This document shows positions 54,745-64,000 of a DNA stretch of 64,000 bases, piece by piece. The notes beneath the pieces are model-generated. The model did no database searches. It saw nothing but the letters and a program-made list of their open reading frames with translations, and was not told where the DNA came from. The position numbers and the translations under genes were made by a program. The stretch is from Iris pallida (Eukaryota > Streptophyta > Magnoliopsida > Asparagales > Iridaceae), in contig JANAVB010009599.1 in assembly GCA_029216955.1 (NCBI GenBank), positions 6,128,658-6,192,657 on the forward strand. The letters are read 5' to 3'. Numbering within the stretch: the stretch's first letter is position 1; each line of letters opens with the position of its first letter.

Positions 54745-55467
54745 CGGCTTCGACGAGTATGCGGACGGCCTCGCGGTCGGACATTCGGGTTCGTCTTGTC
54801 AGCCACAGTAGAACACTGGCATTGATAGCACAGTGTGGAGACGACTACGGTAGTCTATGTCGCAGGGCCCTGGCAGAGATGGACAAGCCCAGGTCGACTT
54901 CAGGGTCCAATCGGCGGGGTGCTACATTTCTGTTCGGCGCGTGAAAGGTCTCAAAGCGGGGGCGACAATGTTGATGGCTTGAGGGAAAAATAGGAAGAGC
55001 CTACAAAAAGGAGGAGATGGGAGGAAGATCAGAGGACAAGGAGTCGACACGAGAACATGGGCACTTTCCTGTTCTCTCGTAAAAGGACCGGGTAATAGGG
55101 AAGAGATGGTCCAGCAGTAACTAACTAGTGGGTTTCCGGGTTTGCGGGTTACTAATTTAAAAAAAAATAGGGATTCAAAAGCTTATTTGGATAGAAGATT
55201 ATTCATAGGCTGGCGTTGGGTTGAACCGTGGAAAATTGGTTGTGTATTTACAACACTTAATGGGTTTGGATCATGGCTATCATTTGATATATTAATAGAT
55301 AATATTTTAATGGGCTCGATAGGTTTAAATGAATGAGCTTAACAATAAATCTATAATTAGTTCCTTAACTTATGTAATTATAAATACCCCATATAATATA
55401 ATTAATATTACAAAATACCACTAAATAAGTAGATAAATAATAATAATAATGAGGAGGGGGTTTTATA
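54745..55467 (-). repeat. Gypsy LTR, right part
   Basis: Continuation of the LTR begun at 47004, giving about 1.09 kb in total once the copia element is removed. It ends 'gggttttata' at 55467, the 5' edge of a minus-strand LTR (TGTAAAACCC expected), directly followed by a diverged polypurine region 'aaaattttgtccttgaaatt' in reverse. Confidence 0.6.
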
Positions 55468-55679
55468 TTCTATCCAACTTATGAAAATTTTGTCCTTGAA
55501 ATTCAGGAGTACGAACAACATACAATGATGGGAGGGTATGCTTCTATAACTACGAACATCTAGAAAGGGGGCTTCCTATGATGTTGCTACTACTAAGTCA
55601 CAACTAACAAGCTAATGACTATTATAGAGGTACCACATATCCTATTGTTTCTACCATGTAACTGCTAGTTCTTACCCCC

Positions 55680-56845
55680 ATTTGCTTCTTGTGGTGTCGA
55701 TGAACCATCAACAGTCACAACGAAAGCTTGTCCTTGTCGTTGTGGCCCACCTATTGGAGAAGCCAATGGCTTTGGTATCGATCTTTCAGTGTGCCTTTCT
55801 GGACAACCTTGGAGTTGGTGTTGATCGGAGTCACAACGTAAACAATGTCCTAGTCTTCTGCGGCAATTACTTTGAATGTGTCCTTTCTTTTTGTAATAAT
55901 GACAGATAGGAAGTTCCGGGCTCTGGTACGGGGATGCTCACGGTTGTTGATGCATTGAGGAACGTCTCTCCGATCCTCCGGACATGGATCGAATTGGTGT
56001 CTCTGCTAAAGTAGAATGCCTTTTCTCTATTAGTTTCTCCCAACGAATGGCTTCTTATATCTTTGCTGCGCTATGAACTGCGGCATGCGTCGTGTGTGCT
56101 ACGGTCCCGGTCAACTGTCGCAACTCGAAGTTGAGGCCTTGATAAAATCTTCTCGCTCTCTCCTCTTCTACTTGAACTAACGAAGGCGCGAATCTACTCA
56201 AGCCGCTGAACTCGGCGTCATACTCATCCATAGGCATCATGCCTTGGCGCAAACTTGTGAACTTTTGTTGCAATTCAAATTTTACAGAGGTTGGAAAGAA
56301 GCTCTCGTTGAAGAGCTTGCTGAATTCCTTCCAAGTTTGGTTGTTCCCCAAACTTCTCTTTTGATCTTCCCACCAATGGTGTGCAAGATCCTCCAGTTCG
56401 GTAACTCGAAAGCCTTGAGCATATTTTCTATCTTTACTAGCCAAGCGGTGACTTCATTTGGAGTCTTTGTTCCTTTGAAGGTTAGCTGTATCATATTATG
56501 AAACTTGCCTATCGAACCTTTCTTTCTTGCTAGAATGCTTTGTCTTATAAGCTAATTTTGTTGACACGGCATTTGTACCGGCTGTTGAAAAAACTGATAC
56601 ATCAACGGTATATCTGGTTGCTGGGGTTGTTGTTGAAGCGACGTATCTAGCGTCTGCGGAGTGAACTGTGGAGGTGGTAGAATATCGTCCCTTCGAAATC
56701 TTGAGGTGTGCAGATGCGGCTGATTGCTCTCTTAAGTGGGTTGACCTCCAAGTGTTTGCATAGTTCCATCGACAGGTGTCACAACGACAATTGGTAGAGT
56801 GTCAAAAGGAGTCGTACATCCATCTTATGGATCCATTATATGTAT
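55680..56845 (-). pseudogene. gag: Gypsy gag, minus strand
   Basis: Reading from about 56845 down: a Gln/Pro-rich start with stops, then 'IQLTFKGTKTPNEVTAWLVK' and 'IENMLKAFELPNWR', a frame change near 56400, 'LAHHWWEDQKRSLGNNQTWK', 'FPTSVKFELQQKFTSLRQGM' and 'DEYDAEFSGLSRFAP' (gypsy gag core). Near 55880-55780 'CHYYKKKGHIQSNC' and a second degenerate knuckle with 'CP' follow. Capsid and zinc knuckles are thus present; protease and later domains are not. It would encode particle protein only, and is broken. Confidence 0.8.
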
Positions 56846-57021
56846 AAAAAGAAGACCGTTAACCGAGGGCGAATTCAAGCAGGATGCAAGTCAAGAATAT
56901 TTTTGAAGTCAAATAGTAGGAATCAAATACGATACAAGTCAACGTGGATGAGATTCTATTCTAGTCTAGTCCTATCCGCAGGTCCGTTCGGTATAGTAAC
57001 GTAACCGAAACAGCTAAATCG

Positions 57022-57038
57022 ACCTGCATGGGCCACCA
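57022..57038 (-). other. tRNA-Ile primer-binding site of the gag-only relic
   Basis: Same 17-nt sequence as at 12275 and 35853. The nine-base spacer and the LTR expected beyond it are replaced by other DNA. Confidence 0.7.
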
Positions 57039-57039
57039 C

Positions 57040-57400
57040 CACTATACCAAAATAGCTAATTAGGAACACTTGGCATATTTCAATCTGGAACGCCTATTAG
57101 GTGTGCCTAGGTTTTGGAACGGACAAAAACTGTGCCAAAATAAAAAAATGTTCCAAATATTAGTTTTTTAATTTTTAATAATTATATAATCTGGAACACA
57201 TATAAACCGTTCCAAACCATTTCTGATAATTAAAAAAATTAGTTCATGTGATCTCACGTGACCTTTATAAAATGTTCACTCTAATTTTCTTCATCTGGCA
57301 TGCATACCAACCCACCCCTACCCCAAAATACCCTCCCTTCCCCCTCCCCCTCCCATAAAACAAACCAACCCCAAACATAAAACCCCCACCCTAATCTCTT
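57040..57400 (+). mobile_element. CACTA-like terminus with GGAAC subterminal motifs
   Basis: It begins CACTATACCAAAATAGC at 57040 and contains 'ggaacac', 'ggaacgcc', 'ggaacgg', 'gttccaaa' and 'ggaacaca' in both orientations within about 170 bp. This resembles a CACTA end, but no matching end or transposase was found in the window. Confidence 0.45.
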
Positions 57401-58379
57401 TTTGCAATCCCCTCTTCCTAACTCTCTTTTTCTTTCTCTCCACAGAAAAAATGGGAAGAGAAGAAGACTACAGCAGCACCGAGAGGGGTGGAGTCGGTGG
57501 GAGCATAGCCGACCTGTGCTGCGCCCACGCCCTCGTCGCCGTGGGATAGGAAGCGAAGGTCATCGAGACCTCGACCTCGGCCTCGGCCTCCGTTAGCCCC
57601 ACCGACGCCGACCTCGGCCTCGACCTTATCCGGACCTCCACATTCCTCTCTCCATCGAGCTGGTTCGTTCCATTTCTTCGTTAATCTTTCACTTTAGCTC
57701 CCTCGTCTATTTTTTTAATTCAAGTACTGCTGCTGGGGATCACGCACACTTCAAAAAATTGCGTGCCTTGTCGGTGCTTCGACTAATTTTAATTGCGAGT
57801 AACGGGAACCCAATAATTCACGTCTTTAAATGTTTTGATTGATTTGTGCTGCTCGTGACCCATATCTGCTCATGACCCATATCTGCTCAAGTTGTGTCTA
57901 TGACTGAGAGATACAAACCCCTCTTCCCAAAATTTTGGAATATTTTATTTATTATTTATTTAAATTTAATGGTGATTTTTGGATTTTTAATAAATATTTA
58001 ATTAATTAGTTATTATGATAGAATGCTTTAGTCGTGGTTAACTTTTAGAGTGCAAGATGACCAAGTATTTTGGTACGGGTAGTGTAGTCGTGTGCCTTGA
58101 CTAGTGTTTTAGCTATAATAAGGAAGGGCGAGCCATAAGTATATTCTAACTAGGAAAATCAGGCTAAGTTGTGACATGACTCCTATAAATAGTTTAATTA
58201 TTTATTATTAAGATGATTGACTTTTAGAAAATTCGGTTGTACCAAACTAGCCCGGACTGGACCCGAACTGAGCCCAAGCCCATGTAGGCATTTAGTGCAT
58301 CCCAAGACGTCCTTATAGACATGTATTGTGTAGTAGTATTTTATATTAATGATCTAGTAGACAATTTTATAGATAAATG
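57401..58379. other. Leader-like and AT-rich DNA, no gene recognised
   Basis: 57300-57450 is C-rich and resembles a plant 5' leader. An ATG at 57450 opens a short frame (MGREEDYSSTERGG...) that stops at 57547. A GC-rich 'cgacctcggcctcgg' repeat follows to about 57630. The rest is AT-rich with no frame. It could be a captured 5' exon inside the CACTA-like element. Confidence 0.4.
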
Positions 58380-58579
58380 ATGGTTATATAAATATTAAAT
58401 ATATTATTGCTATTAAAAGATATTTTTTTTTTGAATATATATATAAATATATATTTGAAAAATATATATATATATATATATATTTGAATATTTTATTTAT
58501 TTTTTTAAATATATTTTTTTGAATATTTTTTTTGAATATTTTTGAATATTTTTAAATATTAAATATATATATATTTTTG

Positions 58580-58653
<74 letters not shown>

Positions 58654-58665
58654 AATCCACTTGGT

Positions 58666-58735
<70 letters not shown>

Positions 58736-58747
58736 ACCAAGTGGATT

Positions 58748-58829
<82 letters not shown>

Positions 58830-58919
58830 TGATTTTCGGTCTTTGGTCTCCTGTGTGGGCCAGGGGGTTTGGCTCAGTGTTGTTTGTGTACTGCCTTTTA
58901 TTCAATAAAATTTCGTTTG

Positions 58920-58964
<45 letters not shown>

Positions 58965-58972
58965 TGAATGAA
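58380..58972. repeat. Long (TA)n tracts with an embedded inverted repeat
   Basis: Dinucleotide TA runs of tens of copies at about 58595-58650, 58671-58730, 58752-58826 and 58924-58965. The middle run is flanked by 'gttaatccacttggttacta' (58651-58670) and its exact complement (58731-58750), so the block can extrude as a cruciform. Apparent Ile/Tyr-rich frames through it are artefacts. Confidence 0.95.
58827..58923 (+). mobile_element. LINE 3' tail fragment
   Basis: 'gtctcctgtgtgggccaggg' through 'tattcaataaaatttcgttt' resembles the 3' end of plant L1-type LINEs, including an AATAAA signal. It is embedded between (TA)n tracts, in the same orientation as the LINE that starts downstream. Confidence 0.45.
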
Positions 58973-59031
58973 TAGTAGATGCTCCGCCGCTCTGACCTAG
59001 AGCGCCGCGCTGGTGATTCCTGAGAGAAATC

Positions 59032-59857
59032 TTGCTTTCGCCGACTACGGCTTGGCCCATCGGCCAGGCCGGCGTCCACACCACGACAGCGGTCAGATCG
59101 TTCGCCGAAGCTGTTGCAGGTAGGGTTGAGGCTCCTCCTCGCCTTGCTGCAAGGTCGGTCTCTGTCTTCAAAGGTTCGCCTGCGATCTCGTTTTCAGGAG
59201 AAAAAGAAGCTTCCCTTGCTGCTCCTTTAAGATTTGCTCTTATAGGGAAGTTTTCGCATAGTGAACCCCTCATTGAAGTCATCAGGAAAGCTTTACAAGG
59301 GTTTGAGTTTAAGGGATCTATTAAAGCAGGAGTCATTGATTGTAAACATATATTGATTCGACCTTCAATGGAAGAAGATTATCTGAGGCTTCGTTCGAAA
59401 GTCACATGGTATATTGCGTGTGCCCCCATACGCATATTCAAGTGGGAGGCAGATTTCTTTCCCATGGTTGAATTTGCCCTAATGACAGTTTGGGTTAATC
59501 TTCCTAATTTGCCTCATCATCTGTATGCGAAAGACGCTATATTTGTAATCATGTCGGCTATAGGTACGCCTCTAAAAATAGATAAGGCCACGGAAGAACT
59601 TTCTCTCCCAAGCATGGTCAGGGTTTTTGTGGAGCTCAATGCTGGCAAACCACTTCAAAAGCGAGTTTGCATAAACTTATCAAAGGGCATAAGTTTTTAG
59701 CAGAAATTAGAGTATGAAAATACTCATTCATATTGCACTCACTGTTTTCATCAAGGGCATACGGTGGACTCATGCAAACTGAAAAACAAAGGTAAGTCGG
59801 CAGTTCAAGAGGGGACAGAAGAAGCAATCAATGATGAGAGCCAGTACATGCGTTAAA
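59032..59857 (+). pseudogene. LINE ORF1 (DUF4283, zinc knuckle)
   Basis: The open frame from 59032 has no ATG at the right place. It contains 'PLRFALIGKFSHSEPLIEVI', 'GVIDCKHILIRPSMEEDYLR' and 'FFPMVEFALMTVWVNLPNLP', typical of the plant LINE ORF1 DUF4283 domain, which binds RNA. A frame break at about 59690 is followed by the zinc knuckle CTHCFHQGHTVDSC at about 59733-59775 and a stop near 59856. The next ~640 bp to ORF2 are an acidic linker with several stops. Confidence 0.85.
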
Positions 59858-60499
59858 ACCACACTGTTCCGGCCACCACCATTATGCAGAGATTGGATAA
59901 GGAGCTACAAATAATCAATGATGTTACTAATTTATTGGGGGATGGTGATAATGGTGATTCCCAAGCAGTAATTAATGGCCAGGACGTTCACTTACTCATA
60001 ACTCTCCCGATACGGAGAATATTCAGGCAAACTCTAAAACCCAGGAAAGTGCAGGAAAGTTGACTCCTCAACCATTGGTTCATCACAGCGGCTCGGATAT
60101 CCAGAAAGAAAGTAATTTAGAAGTGATGGCGGAGGTCGCAAACACATCACCAACTGACGTGGATGTGATCGCTTCTGAGGAGATGAAGGAGGGCGAAGTG
60201 CGTGTGCAGCCTAGAAGCTGGGCGGATGACGTAGAGCAGGAAGAATTAGAGGGTAGAGATAAGCAGGTAGAACATAGGGATCATTCAGCTCAGGTATAGA
60301 CATAAAGTGATAAAGCAGACATAGAAGAAGATAGGGCTTGTCAGACTCACAGCAGGAGCATGTGGTCGACAAAGACATCCAGGCCAAAGCAGGTGTAACT
60401 CAAAAGCGTGCAAAGAAGGGGAAGTAAGTCGTCGAGCCATTGGATCGCACCACTCGTGCGACAGCAAGCAAATCCTTTACTGGTATCACCACAACCCTC

Positions 60500-61235
60500 A
60501 ATGTTTAACTTCATTATTTGGAACGTCAGAGGCATCCAACCTCATGACATTAAAAAGGCTTAAGACACTTGTTCGAGTTCAAAAAATTAATTTTCTGGCC
60601 ATCGTTGAACCGAAAGTTGATCGGTTGCAACTGTCACATTTCCAAGTGAAGCTGGGGTTTTCTTATGCTTTTTCAAATGCCAAAGGGAACATATGGATCA
60701 TGTCTAGATCGAGTTGCATGATAGATGTTATAGACTCTTTTGATCAGGCTCTTTCAGTTAGGGTTTTAGACCCTATGATTCCTGTCTCAGCTTTGTTCTC
60801 CATTGTTCATGGGGACAATAAAAAGGAGGGTCGTAGGGTGATGTGGGATAGATTACTGTCGTTACAGAGGGCACATCAGCTACCTTGGCTAGTCGGAGGA
60901 GATTTTAATGCTATTTTTTTTAGAGGAAAAGATAGGGGCAGCCTGCAGAAGCGCTATCAATGCAGGATTTTGCTAATTTTCAACTATCGACAGGAGTGAC
61001 GGAGTTGCCATACACAGGCAGTAGTTACACATGGTTAAAGTCTCAAAAGGGAGATCGTCGTGTATCCAGACTTGATCGTTTGTTCATTGATAATGTGTGG
61101 TTGCAAATGGCCCCATGCTCAGTTGAAGATCATCTTAATAGGACAGAGTCTGATCACACGCCGCTCCTTGTTCGTCTGCTAGCTCAACCGATAGGTGGGA
61201 AGAAACAGTTTAGGTTTCTTGATATGTGGACATGA
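60500..61235 (+). pseudogene. LINE ORF2 endonuclease
   Basis: ATG at about 60500 starts MFNFIIWNVRGIQ, with the Asn of the APE-type endonuclease. Then 'NFLAIVEPKV' (catalytic Glu), 'LPWLVGGDFNAIF' (Asp and Asn), and in a second frame 'RVSRLDRLFIDNVW' and 'ESDHTPLL' (final Asp-His). Frame breaks occur near 60560 and 60960. The enzyme nicks target DNA to prime reverse transcription. Confidence 0.85.
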
Positions 61236-63350
61236 CATGAGGATTTCCTCAGGGTAGTCCAAGAAGCTTGGCATTCGGTTGATCACAGACATGGAATCAC
61301 CAGGGTGTCGTTACGATTAGATGCTTGTAGGAAATATTTATCAAAATGGAGTCGTATTGTATATGGGGATATTTTTAAGCTGTAAAACTTGCCGAAGATG
61401 AGGTTCTTGCAGCAGAACTTCAGTTTGAGACAAATGACTCTGATAGCAATAGACTGAAGCTCGCAAAGGATACTGCATCACTGAAACAAAGAGTTCAAGT
61501 CGAGGAGTTATGTTGGAAACAAAAATCAAGGTTGAAGTGGGACCTAGAAGGGGATAAAAATACTACTTATTTCCATGAATGTGTCAATTATAAGAAGAAG
61601 GCTTTAAGAATTCATTCTATAATGCACGATAATGGCACAGTGTCAACAAATAAAGCCGATATTCATGCTTATGCACTGGAGTACTACTCTGGCCTATTTG
61701 AGAAAGGAGAGATAAAAGAGGATAAGGAACTCCTTTCAGTAATCCCATGCTTAGTTGATGAAGAGGAGAATAATAGATTGATAGCTTCTCCTTCGTTGGA
61801 GGAATTATTGGAAACGATAAAAATCCTTGGACAAGAATAGTGCGTCAGGGCCTGATGGTGTCACAAGCAGTTTTTTTCTTGTGTGCTGGGACATTATTGG
61901 TGAGGACATTGCTGAGGCAGTTAGCATGTTTATTGATGGGTTCTCTCTACCCAGATCATTCTCCAATACTTTACTTGTTCTTATCCCCAAAGTTAAACAA
62001 CCCAAATACTTTACTGATTATCGTGCTATTAGTTTATGTTTAGTTCTGAACAAGATTATCTCGAAGCTGCTGGCGCGCCAGTTAGCCCCTATATTACCTA
62101 AGCTGATCTCTCCTAATCAAAGTGGCTTTGTGCAAGGTCGCGAGATAGTGGATAATATAATCCTGGCTCAAGAGATGGTGGCAAAGATGAACAAGAAACA
62201 TTGGGGCGGTAATATAGCAATCAAGCTAGATATGATGAAGGCATACGATAGAGTTGATTGGCGTTTCTTGCTAAAAGTGTTGAGAAGATTTGGGTTTCAT
62301 AACAAATAGGTGGATATGATGTTGCGGTTGCAAAACAATGTATGGTTCTCACCCCTTATCAATGGAGAATCGACAGGATATTTTTAATCAATTAGAGGGG
62401 TTCGTCAAGGCGATCCCCTCTCTCCTGCCTTATTCATCCTTGCAGCTGAAGTTCTATCTAGAAATTTAAATTTACTGCCACTTTCTGAAGGCTTTACAAC
62501 ATTCACTTCACCCCGAGGATGCGCCCCTATCACGTACTTGTCTTATGTAGATGATGTGCTTATTTTCTAAGGATGAGATGCGCGTTCAATCACTATGCTA
62601 CAGGAACTTTTACAGCATTATGAGGATGCCTATGGAAAAATGATAAATAAAGCAAAGACATCGCTCCTTGTCTCGAAGAAGGCTACGTTAGAACGGTCAG
62701 AAGAATTGGCTAGTAGGACGGGGTTTGCAACTGGGACTCCACCGTTCACATATATGGGTTGTCCTATGGTGGCGGGACAACGAAATGCAGGTATGTATGA
62801 TGAGCTCATTAACAAAATTCGAGCAAAAGTTGAAGGATGGCACAATAAAATCTTATCCCCAGGGGGTAAAATTGTGCTCATCAAAGCTGTCCTCACATCT
62901 ATACCGGTTTATACTTTAGCAGCATGTAATCCCCCAAGTGCGGTGCTTCGATGTATAGAATCTATTTTCAGTGAATTCTTTTGGGGAATGTTCGACGGGG
63001 CTCCTAAGTGTAAGTGGCTAGGATGGGATTATATTGCTAGAAAGAAGGAGGAAGGAGGACTGGGGACTAAAAAGTTAGAAGACATAATGAAAGCTTTCAC
63101 CATGAAGCTTTGGTGGAAATTTGTTACACAAGACAACATGTGGGTTCGTTTCTTTCGAACTAAATACTGCACCCATAGCTCAGCACGTGAAGTAGTGTAA
63201 ACATCCAATGCAACTCACGTATGGAAGAGGCTATTAGAAGGTAGGACGCTAGCAGATGATCAAATATTGGTTGATGACACTGGTTGGCATTGGCGTCGAG
63301 TGAATGGCAGATTCACTGTAGCTTCTGCATGGGAAGTGGCTAGAGTGCAT
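61236..63350 (+). pseudogene. LINE ORF2 reverse transcriptase and start of zf-RVT
   Basis: Pieces in order: 'WDLEGDKNTTYFHECVNYKK' (61540), 'SASGPDGVTSSFF' (61840), 'LVLIPKVKQPKYFTDYRAIS', 'NQSGFVQGREIVDNI', 'IKLDMMKAYDRVDWRFL', 'GVRQGDPLSPALFILAAEVL' and the catalytic 'YVDDVLIF' (about 62545). After TAA 'KMINKAKTSLLVSKKATLER' and 'KCKWLGWDYIARKKEEGGLG' follow, and finally 'WKRLLEG' and 'WHWRRVNGRFTVASAWEVA' of the zf-RVT region. At least six stops or frame changes. Catalytic residues are readable, but the gene is dead. Confidence 0.9.
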
Positions 63351-63354
63351 AGAC

Positions 63355-63570
63355 TAGGGCTGTGCACATTTGAATCAAACCGGCCAAATCGAATCGAACC
63401 AAACCGAACCAAACCGAACCGATAGCCTGGCCAGATTTGTTCGGCTGAACCTTTTAGATAACCGACCGGTTTGGTTCGGTTTACGGTTTGATTATTCTAA
63501 AAACCGTTTAAACCGAACCAAATTGAACCCTATTCAAACAGTGTTAAATAATTAGGATGGGACCGTTTGG
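63355..63570 (+). mobile_element. DNA-transposon-like end with GAACC subterminal repeats
   Basis: 'tagggctgtgcacattt' at 63355 resembles hAT termini, followed by dense 'gaaccaaaccg' and 'ggtttggttcggttt' repeats in both orientations. It interrupts the LINE. The other end is outside the window, so the class is tentative. Confidence 0.5.
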
Positions 63571-63801
63571 CCCATATAATTTAGGGAGAGGGTCCGGCCC
63601 ATCAAATGACCAATTCCTTCTTCACAATTCACGAGCGGCTCCAGTCTCCCCCTCTCCATCATTTTTCTAAATTTTGATTCTAACCCTAAATCCCCCACTC
63701 CTTTCTTTCTCCAATTTTTGTTTACCGTCGGCAGTCTCCTCTCCTTCGAAGTTGAGACTCTCCAGTCTCCCCACCTAGGACAGCCTCATATTCTACGAGC
63801 C
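63571..63801 (+). other. Leader-like sequence before the GDSL fragment
   Basis: Pyrimidine-rich plant 5'-leader style ('cagtctccccctctccatca', 'ctcctttctttctcc'). No frame of its own. It is probably the captured 5' part of the gene whose exon follows. Confidence 0.35.
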
Positions 63802-63969
63802 ATGGATCCGGCACTGTACGTATTCGAGGACTCGACGGCGGACGTGGGCAACAATAACTACTTGGAAGGGAGCTAAGCCAAGGCCAACTTCCCCACAACG
63901 GTGTCGAGTTCCCTCTCTCCAGGCCCACCGGCAGGTTCAACAACGGCTACAACGACGTCGACTTCCTGG
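63802..63969 (+). pseudogene. GDSL esterase/lipase exon fragment, broken
   Basis: From the ATG at 63802 the translation reads MDPALYVFEDSTADVGNNNY, matching block I of plant GDSL esterases/lipases, where the Ser of GDS is the nucleophile. Here the Gly of GDS is Glu. TAA at 63874 breaks the frame, and a one-base shift near 63890 is needed to read on into 'NGVEFPLSRPTGRFNNGYND', the next conserved stretch. The exon ends at a good donor site (TCCTGG|GTATTC, 63969/63970). The signal peptide that normally precedes block I is absent. It lies inside a transposon end, so it is probably a captured gene fragment. Intact members are secreted hydrolases. Confidence 0.8.
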
Positions 63970-64000
63970 GTATTCATGTTCTTCATTTTTGTTTAATTTT

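Larger units (their letters stand above)
55468..57039 (-). mobile_element. Internal region of a gag-only gypsy relic, minus strand
   Basis: From the polypurine region at 55468 to a tRNA-Ile site at 57022-57038 the interior is only about 1.57 kb and holds gag but no pol. The 5' LTR is missing because a CACTA-like sequence starts one base after the primer site. It shares primer site and polypurine style with the chromovirus at 9672. Confidence 0.75.
58965..63354 (+). mobile_element. Degenerate L1-type LINE, 3' truncated
   Basis: ORF1 (DUF4283 and zinc knuckle) is followed by ORF2 (endonuclease, RT and the start of the C-terminal zf-RVT domain), the plant L1 layout. The copy is cut at about 63354 inside the zf-RVT region by another element, so its 3' end and tail are missing. 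Confidence 0.9.

Noticed and set aside
58552..59079. 175-codon Ile/Tyr repeat ORF on the minus strand
   Set aside because: Direct translation of (TA)n.

Overview
This 64 kb window looks like gene-poor, repeat-packed heterochromatin of a flowering plant, possibly pericentromeric. Evidence: chromodomain-type Ty3/gypsy, Ty1/copia, CACTA, hAT, L1-type and RTE-type sequences nested in each other, and a primer-binding site matching the 3' end of plant tRNA-Ile. I see no intact host gene. The species is not identifiable by eye.

Layout. 1-5411: repeat-rich, apparently non-autonomous CACTA-like DNA with two long hairpins, four copies of a ~340 bp direct repeat, a GC-rich tandem block and a CACTA-like end. 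5412-9666: AT-rich DNA with an RTE-type LINE relic (6520-7350) and a MITE candidate (8173-8394). 9672-19986: a complete but dead Ty3/gypsy chromovirus (Tekay/Del-like) with ~2.5 kb LTRs and 5-bp target duplication GACTC. 19992-21140: LTR and leader of a Tat-like gypsy element, running into the 3' half of a CACTA transposon (21143-25722) that keeps the C-terminal part of its transposase gene and a five-exon second gene. 25723-28134: LTR-like remnants and a hAT MITE.

28135-47003: remains of one large hAT transposon. Its transposase gene (minus strand) is split by a 9.5 kb non-coding LTR retrotransposon (29414-38889) and by a second chromovirus. A later inversion plus deletion appears to have turned the hAT 5' end and one LTR around (44222-46588). 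47004-57039: a minus-strand gypsy relic keeping only gag, whose LTR is interrupted by a complete Ty1/copia element (47372-54739, target duplication CGCTG). 57040-58380: a CACTA-like end and non-coding DNA. 58380-58970: long (TA)n tracts. 58965-63354: a degenerate L1-type LINE. 63355-64000: the start of another DNA transposon carrying a broken first exon of a GDSL esterase/lipase gene.

Most notable observations: (1) three tandem ~150-nt repeats, plus a partial fourth, between RNase H and the 3' LTR of the copia element fold into the same series of hairpins, with different but complementary stem sequences in each copy; (2) the expected primer-binding position of that copia element is perfectly complementary over 15 nt to its own LTR; (3) the chromovirus, the non-coding element and the gag-only relic all carry a 17-nt site matching tRNA-Ile; (4) the hAT locus becomes collinear again if one 2.4 kb segment is inverted; (5) premature stops in several elements are mostly TAG where CAG or TGG is expected, as deamination of methylated CHG sites would give.
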